Source: Gymnogyps californianus
Lineage: Eukaryota; Chordata; Aves; Accipitriformes; Cathartidae
DNA length: 64,000 bases
NCBI RefSeq assembly: GCF_018139145.2
Contig: NC_059473.1
Span: 8,176,503-8,240,502 of the forward strand
Reading direction: 5' to 3'
Part shown: positions 1 through 11,176 of the stretch, piece by piece
How positions within the stretch are numbered: position 1 is the stretch's first letter
Layout: each line of letters opens with the position of its first letter
Notes under the pieces: model-generated
What the model was told of the DNA's origin: nothing
The model's database searches: none
Seen by the model: only the letters and a program-made list of their open reading frames with translations
Program-made: the position numbers and the translations under genes

Positions 1-1402
1 CAGCATTTATTTGCTTGCTTATGCAAGTAGGATCTTTATTCATCAGATTTTCATATCTGATCCAATAATTTGTAATTTAATATCTACATAATAATGTTTC
101 TGTTTAGATTTGTATCTCTTCTGAATAGAGTAAAGAATAAGGATGTGATTGTAACATGTTTTACATATGCCATGAATACTTTAAGGAAGGAAGGAAGGAT
201 GACAGTTAAAAACCCCAACAAAGTGGTAATGCAAAATTTTTTAGTGAAATTTAGGTGACATTTTAAGTTGTTGAATCTGGGTATTAAGCCTCTGAGGTTT
301 ACTTGTCTTAGTCCCTCAAATAAATATTTTAATTCTCACTCATAACTAGGGTCTTTTAAGAAATACTCATGCACTCTCACATTTTGGCATAACAAACTCC
401 ACCGGTCCTTTGGGAATAATGATTTTCTGAATGTTTTTTCTCAATGGTGTTCTTCACCGACTGCTTTCTCTATTGAGCGGGCAGGTGAAATTGAACTAAG
501 GAAGCAGAAGTGACTGAACACTGTTGGTGGCTGTGGTTGCAGTGGGGAGGGATTTTTAGGAACAGATGGCTGTCTGCCAGCAATGGAAGAAAAGCCATTC
601 ATTTGAGGGCATAAAGAGCACCTCCCAACTTTGATTGCAGCTGAGTGTAAATGAGGGGCAGAGCTGTCCTGTGCAATGGGTGGGAAAAGTCAAACAGCCA
701 GTGAACGAGAACCAGAAATCCAGAAAACGTGTGTTGGGTAGGTAGAGAAACCTAGATGAAGTTCTTGGTTTGTATGTATTAGAATAAGAAGGCAGTCTGA
801 AGAAAAGAGAAGGAAAGACAGACAACTAAATGCAGGAACACAGAGGTGTTCATATTATATACTTCATTAAAAATTCCGCTTCAGTGGTAGAGTTCAGATG
901 GAAATCTAGGAGGAGATGGAGGCAAGGAGACTACATGAACGTTAAGGACATACCTCTCTGTGTTATCCACTGAAGTATTTGAACAAAAGGCAGGGGAAGA
1001 AACTAGTTAGAAGATGTCACATTTTCAGTGAAGAACGGGAAGAGGAAATCACGCAAGAGAAAGGATGCAGCAATGGATGCAGAAATACCAAAAGGAAAGG
1101 CATCGCTGTAGCACTAATATTGATGAAAATGGCAGGTGAGGTAGTGGAGCCTATGGAAGAATATAAAGTTCTGCTAGTGAACAGAAAAACTTCTTTTTCT
1201 GCTTTAAATGAGCGCAGCAATTGTCGTTATAAGCCTCTTCTTCAAAACTGAAAATAATGAAAGGTTGGAAAGGTTACAGCGCATTCAGAGAGTAGCAGAA
1301 AACAGTTAATTTTGGAGTATATCCAAAAAAATAATGCCATCAGTTTGGGTACGTAGCGGTGTGATAGTGGCTGAGAGGAATCAGTTAAGGTCAGAAGGAG
1401 GA

Positions 1403-1436
1403 GGGGAAGGGGCGAGGTGGAGGGGACCAAGGGGGG
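1403..1436 (+). other. G-rich tract, possible G-quadruplex
   Basis: Four runs of at least four G lie within 34 bases: GGGG at 1403-1406, GGGG at 1409-1412, GGGG at 1422-1425 and six G at 1431-1436. The loops are 2, 9 and 5 bases. One loop is longer than the classical limit of 7, so this is an extended quadruplex motif. Folding is inferred, not shown. Confidence 0.4.
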
Positions 1437-2068
1437 AAGGAAGAGAGAGCATAACTTTTTTGATGGAAAATGCCCAAATTTCTTAGGGCTACCTGCAGTC
1501 TTAGATTTGTCAGTCATGACACCAAGTGTCTTCAACAAACACTAGATGGAAACCTTAACTGTTTTTGAAGAATAAAAACATAGAAGCATGAATCTGTCAA
1601 ATTGTAGCATCTGAGATACTAAAATAAATATCAAATTCCCACAGAGACTGAAGAAACATTTAGTGAAATATAGCACCACTGAACAAAAAACCAGACCCAG
1701 CAGATGAGTGCAATGGACAGCATAACTTGCATGCCCAAACGTGATCTCAGAAATACAAGTTAAAAATTGCATGGTTATGAATTGGAGAAAAACTTGAAAT
1801 CCTCCATCTTCAGTTTGAAGACCTAACGCAGAAAGGATGTTCCCGTCTTTTTTCTTTGACGGACAGAAATCTTTTGTTCCTCATGACAGAAATGTCAGCT
1901 TTGTAATAATAAACCAAGAACAAACAAATGGGACTTGCCATGGATTCCAGGGGACCATGAGAAATATTGTCTGCGTAGTCATTTGCTGAAGCAGATGTGA
2001 AGTGATCCATTTCTACTGCTGCTTTCCAGGTGATGTTTTAATGCTAGCCTGTGACAACTGCATACTTT

Positions 2069-2088
2069 AAAAAAAAAAAAGAAAAAAA
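2069..2088 (+). repeat. Poly(A) tract
   Basis: Twelve A, one G, then seven A. This is simple low-complexity sequence. No upstream coding remnant was found that would make it the tail of a processed pseudogene. Confidence 0.85.
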
Positions 2089-4428
2089 GCAGTCTTATTA
2101 ATGAATGAAAAAATATGGAAGTGACTTATTTAGACCACACAGGTATGAAGAACATCTTGGTTAACAGGAACACTAAATAAAGTGGCACCAGTGGGAGTTC
2201 AGAAAATATAAAAAGGATGTTCTTGTTGGGTAGCTTGTGGACTAAAACGCAATATTTAATAATGCCTCTTCCAAACATAAAAACTTAATGAGGAAAACTT
2301 GTATGAAAGTCTAGAAGAGGTTGTTTTAGGAACGTGTGTATTTTCACACCCCATTCTCTTGTTAGACGGATGGCTTTCAGTTATTTTCGTATCACAGAAA
2401 TGCTGTATCAGATATAAATATGAAATATTTTCCTATTAAAGAAGTCTAGTTGCCAAGAGGCAACTAATAAAGGAATGGGACAGACCTTAAATAGCTGTTT
2501 GATATTCATTTATGCAGTGCTGAAAAGCCATACAGAAAATCTAGGAAGAAATTATTTAGAGTCCCATAAAAATAAGTAAGATTTGTTATTACAAGAAAAT
2601 TGTTCTTATATAATACTCATTCCACACTCCATTTGATACAATTTCAGTACTGTTCTATCTTAGTTTCATTATTTCATGGTTAAGAGGGTTCACAAGCTAA
2701 GCCCAGTAAAAGTTGGGTGTGTCTGTATTTTTCCACAGGATCAGTAGACTTGAACTTATCAGGCCATCATGGAAAGGGACTGTTACAATTTTTTTTTTTT
2801 TCTGTCTCTAGCAGTTAGAGAAACATCTAATGTCTTGCATCAGATAGTTTTGCTGTAATAGATAGTATGTTTTATTTAACCAACTAGCTTCTGGCCTGGA
2901 ACAAGGCAGAAAAAAGCGGAATTTTTTTAAAGTTTTTAACTTCATGCACTGAGAGTGGATGGAGCCTGTCAGCGGGACAGGGCCGGTTCCCATCTCTGAA
3001 TGATTAGCCACTTCTCAGCTGGGAACAGTGAGCAGAATGAAGTGCATCTGTGCCATCCCTCCTGAAGGCCATCAAGGTTTATTTAAGAGTCAAGGGGGTG
3101 GAGCAGGATGGCTCCAGCAGAAATCTCTGGTTTAGGGAAAGATGATGCAGTTTTTGTGGGGGACCTAGCTGGGAAGAATTCTGGGGTAAGCAGATTGAAA
3201 CTGAAGTCATACCTGAATCCTCTCTTTTGTTACTCAGTTTTGAGTTTGGGCTTTGTTTGTTTGTCTGGGGTGGGGTTTTTTTGCTATAATAGAGATTCTT
3301 CCAATTTATTAGTCAATTCATATTACCCTTTCTCTGACCTTTGTTCAAGAATAGCACATGTGCTGTGGTTATGGCAGCAAGGACGGGTTTTTTTTTCCCT
3401 GAGGGTGTCTGTTAGCCCTCTACCCATTGTCCAAAGATTATTTTGATTCTCATCTTTGTAGATTCATTTGTTTGTAATGCTCTATACATTAGGAGTTTTT
3501 ACTTTCATCTGAAAACTAATTTCAAACACTGAAACCAGTAGATACTCTATTTCCCAACAGTACAGCAGGAGAGATTACAAAGAAAACAAATCAGTACATT
3601 GCTGAGGGACCAAGGTGCTCTTACCGAACTAATCAGTATTCAACCATTAATTCTGTTCATTTCCAGAAAACAAAATCTCTTTCTTCAAGGTTGCAGTTAA
3701 AAGGTATTCACATACCCAGATGGCTTATGGGCATTATCATGACTTGTGAATTGAATTAGTCTTTATGTGGAGTTCCATTTTTCTTGTTTCCTGATTTGTA
3801 TTTGCATAACTTATGGCAAGGGTGCACTGACAATGCGCTTCACTTGAAGCCCTCCTTCTTTTTCATGTGCCATAGCAGTGACCAGCAGTGCCTGAAAACA
3901 ATAACAATATTTCAAGAGTCTGATAGGTGTTCACTGTTTTGTACGTTATATAGACTTTTCCTCCAAAAGCAGGTTTTCATCATTGGTACTTGGCATCGCT
4001 GATAGGTTGTCAGTGGGGAAAAAAAGAGTTCAACATGGACATGATAAATGAATTTGAAAGTGCATGATGTTGCCTTAGAAGGTTTAGAAGCAGCATTGCC
4101 TGGGTAGATTACACTGTGGATACTGGCATTTTACATGTTATAGTAATAAATGCAGATGCTCCATCTTTATCTCTATTACACACACTGACATCTGCCGTAA
4201 GTATTGTATTTGCTCGCTGAAAAAGAGCTTTTTCCAGCACCCTTAATGGTGCACAGCTACATTCTGAAATGAGTCTTTTTCCACATTAGCCACATTTATT
4301 AATGACTCCGGCAGAACTTTTTTCATGTCTACCAATTCAGAAATTTAACATGTTCACCTGAAGCATATTGTAATTCAGATCCCTGCAGGAAAATTGAAGC
4401 TCAACATTTGCAGATAGACTCTATTTCG

Positions 4429-4523
4429 CTGAATGTGATGGATGTGGATATAGATTCTCTGTACACTGAATAGGTTGCAGGTAAAAGCAAGTATTCTGTC
4501 TTGCACTGAATGTGATGAATGTG
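4429..4523 (+). repeat. Short direct repeat, 18-bp unit, two copies
   Basis: The 18-mer ctgaatgtgatggatgtg at 4429-4446 recurs as ctgaatgtgatgaatgtg at 4506-4523, with one mismatch and 77 bp between starts. Flanking sequence is not clearly similar, so only the core is duplicated. Function unknown. Confidence 0.7.
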
Positions 4524-6784
4524 AGACTCGAATGCCTGGATATTGAAAACACACATTGCTTGAATGGACAGGTATACTGTATCCACACTTCTGATCTCTG
4601 CTGCATACCTATCCACACTAGTCATTTTCTTTGGTGCCTGCTGTGTGCCAGATTGCAAGTCTAGTAGAGGGGGAATTCAGTGTGAATCTAAAACCCAGGA
4701 TTCCTGGGCCACTAATTGAGACAACACGGGAAATACCAAGGAGCATCTGTTACCTATGCTCACATATTTTAAAATAAAAAAAGCAGGGGAAGTTTCATCC
4801 TTTCATTAGTTTGCTAGCCTTTGGTGTAAGAAATAAATACAGGATGTTTGCCGGTGTTCAGAGTTCATTTTCTTGAAGGGACCGGTTGTTGGCAGCTGCC
4901 TCGCAGCGATGCAGGATACCTGCTCTGCTTTTCCCACTTTCCTGCTGGCCATGTTGAGGGTGAATGGACCATTATTGATTGGTCGTGGTCCCGGAGCTGC
5001 TTCAAGTTTCTTGCAACTCGACAGTCTGGAACTGAGCAATTTTCCTTGGAAAACACCAGTATGATCTGTCTCGCAGCGAGAGGAGGCTTGGTAACATGAA
5101 GCTGTGTGATCTAGTGGACTGAACAAAGGACTACTTTTGTCTCTGACGTGGGCTTCTTTTTGTAGCATTTTCAGAGTCGCACAAGCCAGGCCTTTCATGC
5201 TGTACAGCTTCTAGAGAAGCTGTGCACTTCCACTGGAAACAATGAAAGCATAGCAACTCTGAGAAAAGCGTGCTGGTTTTAATTTAGGGAAGTAAATAGA
5301 GATTATGGGGCTATTTGGGAATAGAAGACTGATCTAGAATCAATATCTGTAGCCTTTGAGAAGGGGCTTTAATTATGGTTAAAATCCGGGATGGAGCAGA
5401 AAGACTAGTACTAAAAGGATGTGTAAGCAAGGAATGGCAGGCTTTGAAGAGGTATTCAGTTTGCCAAGAATTATACTATATATTCTTCTCCCCAACCATC
5501 CTGAGGGCTTTCACACTGTCCCTTTGCATGCTCTTGCCAGCCAGGTGTCATGACCCTTTAAAGGTAAAAATGGCCCGAACAGAAGACTAGCATCAGCATG
5601 GAGTTTGAAGAAGAAAAAAGTAAAAGATAATTGATTCAGAAGAGAAGAGGGAGTTGCAGAAGCTTAGCTGCTCCAAAACAGAATCTCAATTTTATGATAT
5701 GGAGTAGATTGCAATTCTCAGTGACACACCTCTGCTTCTTTTCTGACTTCAGTTTCTACAGTCATTTCTGATAAAATACTAAGAAATTACTCTTAAGGCC
5801 CTCAGGGGGTGACGAGGGACTGTTGGTATTTACAATGTTGATTAAGAGAGTATGAACTGTCAAATCTGAAAGGCAGCTATCCAAAAATGCCAGGAAGATC
5901 CCTCTGATACACAGAGCGTGAATGCACGTGAGCTGCTTGAAATGTTTATTAGAATAATAATAATCATGTAAGGCTTAGTGCAGTGTAGTCCTGTGGTTTA
6001 TCGTGACAGCGTTTTCAAGTTGTTCTTGACAAAGCATATGATCATGCATCCCCACAGCACATAGTACTGAGTGAATACATTTCATGAGCTATCAGTTGTC
6101 TTAACACGCCTGCTACCTTGTAATTCTTCCTTCTGCCATTAAAGCAAAGGCCTGGTACATGCGTCTTTTTTTGGTGTCCCACCACTTTTCATATAGCTTT
6201 TTGAAAGAACTGTTTGGGTTTTCAGAGTGTCCCTTCATTTTAGGAACAGAATGTGCTTTCTAAATAGCACAATTCTGAATTTAAATTTATACCCCAATGA
6301 AATGGGTTGGAAACATCAGCAGGTGTTTTGCAGAACAGCAAAAGACTAAGTAGGGACCGTGCCAGGCAAGTGCATAGGGATAAGAAGTGCCAAGAAATAT
6401 TTCTTTCTGTACGCGTCAAATTTATGTAAGCTGGTGTTAGTAATCTAATTTGTACTGTGCACGTGCAAAAGGATAAAGTTCTCCTGACCTTTCCTTAATT
6501 ATTTATCCCATAATTTTTCAGTGCACAATGAGATAACATAGAGTGTTTTCCTATTGATTTCTTCACTAGAAGTCTGATGGTGGAGTAAGTATCATACTTG
6601 TGACATTCAACGTAAGCTTCAGAGCTGCAGATTTAACAGGTCTTGCTAAGCTAAAAAGAGACTTTGGGGCCTGAAGAGACTGTAGACTAAATATACATCC
6701 CTTTCCTTCATGGGCTGAAACAGGTATATAGGTATGTTTGACTTAACATAAACATGGGGACTAACCTAAGTGTCTATAACTCTT

Positions 6785-6872
6785 AAAAAAAAAAAACAAA
6801 CAAAAACCAACCAAAAAAACACCAAAAAGCCCCCAACCAACCAAAACTAACCCCCACCCCCTTCCTCCCACC
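6785..6872 (+). repeat. A/C-rich low-complexity tract
   Basis: The tract starts with A12, passes through CAAA and CCAA units and ends in C-rich sequence (cccccaccccc). Such A-to-C graded tracts are common simple sequence in bird introns. A smaller tract of the same kind lies at 7791-7828. Confidence 0.8.
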
Positions 6873-7790
6873 GTCAGCTTTCTTTAGGTACAGAGCAGAC
6901 AGACATACTCAGGAAGGAGAATTTCTCTTAGAAATGTAGCATGGATTCTTGCTGTGAGAAATGAAGGGTGGTTTTTTTTTTTTCTTATACGAAGAAGAAA
7001 GTAATATAAACAGAGGAGTAGTTTTGCTTTTCAAAACCAATCAATAAAAATTGATTTTGCATGCAGCATGCATTTGTTTTAATGGCTTAGTCTGTGTGTA
7101 TAAGGAGCACATGCTATTGGTAATAACTATGAAGTAGAAAAAGATCTGGGGAACTGTATTTGGTAAAAGTACTTCAGTAGAACTGTTTAAAGATTATACA
7201 ATTAAATTTTCGTAAATCTCATGGTGTTTTCTGAGGTACTTTAAATTTCCAGTGTAAAAGAGACATTTGAGTTATTTGTTTTTAATTGTGTTTACCTAGT
7301 GCCCCATGGAAAGAAGTTTGCTTAAGACTTCACAGAGCGAAACAGGAACAGTCCCTCTTTTCAATAAGAATTAAAATAACTGCTGATTTGTCTATAGAGA
7401 TTTGCAGCTGTAAACAGCTGTCATTATTAAGAAATATGTAACCCGTTGTAAGTTGCTTTTCGTGATAAAGTTAGAAGTTGGCAGTTCAGTATGTGAGATG
7501 CGGTGTGAATTTTAAACAAGAGTGCACTAGGAGGACAGGCTGCAGAAGGTTTAGTGGGTGAAGAAGCGTTAGCACTTTTATCTGTCGTTTAGAGATTGTG
7601 CTTTTGAAGCAAAATAACCGGACATCTAAATACATTGGGAAACATAATTTTGCCTTAAATGTAATATTATTAACCTTAAGCACATTCTATATTTTTAGTA
7701 ACTTACAGTTTGGGGCTTTTTTTATTTTCTTCAAATTGTGCTTGGAATTATTTAAAATACATTTTTAATGTACTCTTATTCAGACCAAAA

Positions 7791-7828
7791 CTTAAACAAA
7801 AAAACCAACCAACCAAACAAAAAAAATC
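7791..7828 (+). repeat. A/C-rich low-complexity tract
   Basis: It contains CAAA and three consecutive CCAA units, followed by A8, like the larger tract at 6785-6872. It is simple sequence without coding content. Confidence 0.75.
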
Positions 7829-9735
7829 CCCAAACTGAAAATCTCTTACTTTTTGACAGGCTTATGGATCAGAAAAGAGAGAAGTAGAACCTCTTAAAAT
7901 TTCCAGTACTGCTTGAACCATAGCAGCTAAATACAGTTCACTTTCTCTTTGCTTCTGAAACTTTCAAGCTGTTTTATGACAGCCATCGCAGTCTGTGCTT
8001 TATGCACATATACAGTTTGATAAGAGGGAAAATTACAAAACTGGAGAAGATTAATTTTGCCTTGACTGACCTTGGACTCTTAATTACTGGTTAGTGAAGA
8101 AACACTCCTTGGAAGTGCAAAAGCAGTCACGGCATTTAAAGACTTGGACTGCACAAGTGGGAAAACAATCTCTTGGATATTTTTCATTGAAAAAGTTGAT
8201 CTGTAAATGATAATCAAAGAGCAAGCTATTCAAGAGTCTCTTCTCCTCTTGTTCTTTTAAATACTTTCTATTCTTATTCTGCATTCCTTATGCTGCGCTT
8301 TGGCATTTGGAGATGAATGCCATCTCATATGGTGACAATAAGGCCAATTCAGTGCCCTTCTGTACGACATTAGGCTGTATGTCCTGCTACACGTAAGGGA
8401 TTAATTAAATAGCCGTGAATAGCATATTTGAGACAGAAAGGTCACTGTCTGCACTTTATGTGCTTATGCTAACCAGTTATGTTAGGAGAATAAAATGATG
8501 CATTAAGCATAATTAAACGTGAATTTGAGATGCTTCAAAGTAGAACCAGTTATTGTCAATTAATGGACTTGGTGGTGTTTTGTGTAAATGGTTCGCTTCA
8601 GACTTCGTTAATGACCGAGTATTTCCATATTTTTGACAAGGTATTTATTCTTACCAGCCTGATTCAGAGTCGTCTTGTCAGGTGGCCATCCTTTGGTTGC
8701 ATAATTGTATTTATAACTACTTTATATCTGTCTATATTATCAACCCATATCTACTCTAAAAAAGAAAATATGTTTGGAAAAACACCACGTCTAAAATCCC
8801 TTGGGGAAGAAGGTCTTATCTCAGTTGCTACCATTTTGTAGTGTAAAGATGAGCGTAAGACAGAGAGGCAAAGAAAAGAGAGAGATGGGTAAAAACTACT
8901 ATTCCTACGAGCTGATGAGGAAGTCGACCCCTGCATGTATGGCTGTGTCTTGGCCATATTGATTACGCTGTGATGTTCTTTTCCTTCTTTATTGTCTTAC
9001 ACAGTGCTCGGGGCAAGGGGAGCAGAGTTGGGGCACAACCTTGCACAATTTGTTTCCCTGCCCTGGTCTGAGTTTACTGGAAATGCCAGTAAATCTCTCC
9101 TGCCTGCTCTGCCCCATTGCTGCGACCTCTTCTGGGGCATGTTACCTGCTTACTAGCCTTAGGCCAAGAGGTTAAATAACAGAGGGTCTCCACCAAGAAA
9201 GGCAAGACCATCTTCTTCATGGCCCCGTGTGCACCAAGCTGCTTCTATATGTGCCCCGTGATGCCTGTGTGAAGCTGCAGTTACCAGCGTAGGTTGTTCT
9301 GTACATCTTTATTGGCAGATGGGCTGCAAATTGCAACCCCTCTTGGACAGTGGCTCTGTGTTACAAACTGGATGCTTTCTTTTTGATTATTACTGATATA
9401 AATTGAATACCACTATTCTGGGCGCTGTAAGAATGGATAATAAATGGCAGTCTTTGTCAGAAAGAGTTATCAGTCCAGATTGTTTTGTGGGTAAGTGATG
9501 AGGCAATAGACTGCTAATGCACAAATTGTTCAGGCACATGGGAAATATTTAAGTACTACTGTCAGGATGTTTTCTGTGCTCAATTTACTGGTATTATTAT
9601 GTCATACTGGTGAGTTCATCACCAGGCCCTCTCATATTGCTCTATATTTATAATCACTAATACAACTTAGTTCGTGTGCTTTTCTTTGGAATGGTTTCAT
9701 ATTTATAGTGTATTCTTTTGGTTTTGTTTTTTGGG

Positions 9736-9751
9736 AAAAAAAAAAAAAAAA
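9736..9751 (+). repeat. Poly(A) tract, A16
   Basis: An uninterrupted run of sixteen A after a T-rich stretch (gttttgttttttggg). Confidence 0.9.
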
Positions 9752-10212
9752 CGAACAGAGCAGAAATCCTGACTGTTGTTTGGGAAGGTTGTTTGCCTCA
9801 GTTTTTAATATGTGCAGATGAAGATATTTATTACGTGTATTCAGCTGGCTGTTTCTCACAACGAGAGGTTATCACTTTAGTACTGTAGGGTAAGACTTTA
9901 ATTGCATTCATTATATTTGGCGGAGGATTGGCTAGGATAGCCTCTAAGGATTAAAACTGTTTATCTGGGTATGAAAGAATCATTTGGTAATCTGCCAGAG
10001 CACTCTTGTTGTAAGGGGAGGTTTTCCTGTCAAACTGAAGAACCACTCGGATAAACAGGCTTTCTGTGCAGCTGTCTTTGGTGCATGAAGTCATTAGTTT
10101 AAGACACCTGTATCTCAAAACACTTGGGATACCTGGTCTGCATCAGATACTTGTGCTGACGTATTAAACGTTTGTATTTCAATCTTTGAGGTCATGTTAA
10201 CATTCTTTCTTA

Positions 10213-10419
10213 TCATATTACAAATACATCATCAGAGGTTGTTTTGGACTTTCTTTTCGTGGTTTTCCTTTTCCGTTGATAAATGAGTGTCTTGACAAGA
10301 ACAGCTCGTTCAGTGCATAGTAACTGGTAGTTCTTATTGGTTGTAAAACAGGAGCCACATATGTAGAGCTGTTCTTCATCTTCTGGAACTTCATGGGTTA
10401 CCCAAAAGTATAATTTCAA
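10213..10419 (-). other. Open frame, 68 codons, unrecognised
   Basis: This minus-strand frame has no ATG at its start: it begins at TTG, directly after an in-frame stop. It reads like protein. An acidic segment (PEDEEQ) is followed by two cysteines in a CGSC motif, a further cysteine, then a basic stretch (YQRKRKTTKRKSK) and the end SDDVFVI before a TGA. I do not recognise a family. No clear upstream splice acceptor is seen, and the basic stretch comes from A-rich DNA, which yields Lys and Arg by chance. It is most likely a chance frame; the alternative is a fragment of an old gene or exon. Confidence 0.12.
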
Positions 10420-11158
10420 TCAAAATAAATCCATAATGCATGCAGAAAGTGCCACAAAAGATGCATTCATCTTTTTCGTGCAAGGGAAAGCAAAGAATTA
10501 AAACCAATCTACTGAATCAAGGAAAAAATAAATATAATAACTAATTTATGTTGTATAATTAAATAATAACTAAATTAATAATTAAGACAATGGCTGTTAT
10601 TTAATAGTTCATTTTGGGTTTGTGTCTGTGTTGTTCTCATACAAGAGAGGAAAATACGTGCTCTACTGTCATGCAATGGGAGATGATTTTGAAAGTTTTA
10701 AAACTTTAAATGCCTTTTTAGCGGAGGAAGACAGCATTTGACATTAAACAGTGATGAACTTCACTTAATAAATCTGAACTTGTTTTATTGAATACTGCTG
10801 ATAGACAAGTAAGTTAAACCTTTCTGTGTAGAAACTTGCTCTTATGGGAAGGTTCTGCAACAGTGCAAAGTCAGGCTCTTGCATTGCCAGCAGAAGGCTT
10901 ACTGGAAAAATATTATTTCGTTTATGAGTTTATGCTGCGTCTTTGAGGCACCATGTAAAATTAACTTTTATCTCTAGACAAGATCTAAAACATTTCCAAC
11001 AGTTCACTTAAAAGGGTGGGGAAAAAGAACAGTGTGTTAACTAAGAAGATGACATATTGCCTGAGGCAGTCTGCTTTTCTCTTGGCTCTAGGAGGAATTT
11101 GCTGTCTCCTAAAGGTCTAATTCTTTATAAATGGGGCTTTTTTTGGTTTTGTTTTTGA

Positions 11159-11176
11159 TTTTTTTTTTTTTTTTTT
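11159..11176 (+). repeat. Poly(T) tract, T18
   Basis: An uninterrupted run of eighteen T, preceded by a T/G-rich stretch. Confidence 0.9.

Larger units (their letters stand above)
1..4400. other. Gene-free AT-rich DNA
   Basis: No coding exon, RNA gene or recognisable transposon was found here. The longest open frames (about 60-110 codons) are unrelated to each other, lie on both strands and match no family I know. Contents worth noting are a short GGAA run at 183-198, a G-rich tract at 1403-1436, an A-rich tract at 2069-2088 and a T13 run at 2789-2801. It reads as intronic or intergenic vertebrate DNA. Confidence 0.6.
4524..10212. other. Gene-free AT-rich DNA with A/C-rich tracts
   Basis: No exon or gene-like frame is convincing. 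Around 4806-5198 frames of 60-130 codons are open on both strands over the same slightly GC-richer stretch, but none matches a family. Two A/C-rich simple tracts (6785-6872 and 7791-7828) and homopolymer runs at 6972-6983 and 9736-9751 are the only low-complexity landmarks. At 4690-4715 the phrase aaacccaggattcctgg resembles part of old tRNA-derived SINEs, but is too short to call. Confidence 0.55.

Noticed and set aside
4685..4720. aaacccaggattcctgggcc, resembling a SINE head
   Set aside because: About 20 bases only and self-palindromic. The rest of a MIR or other SINE is not seen.
4806..5198. 130-codon minus-strand frame with two overlapping plus-strand frames
   Set aside because: Several frames are open on both strands because of locally low stop-codon content. 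No motif or splice structure supports one.
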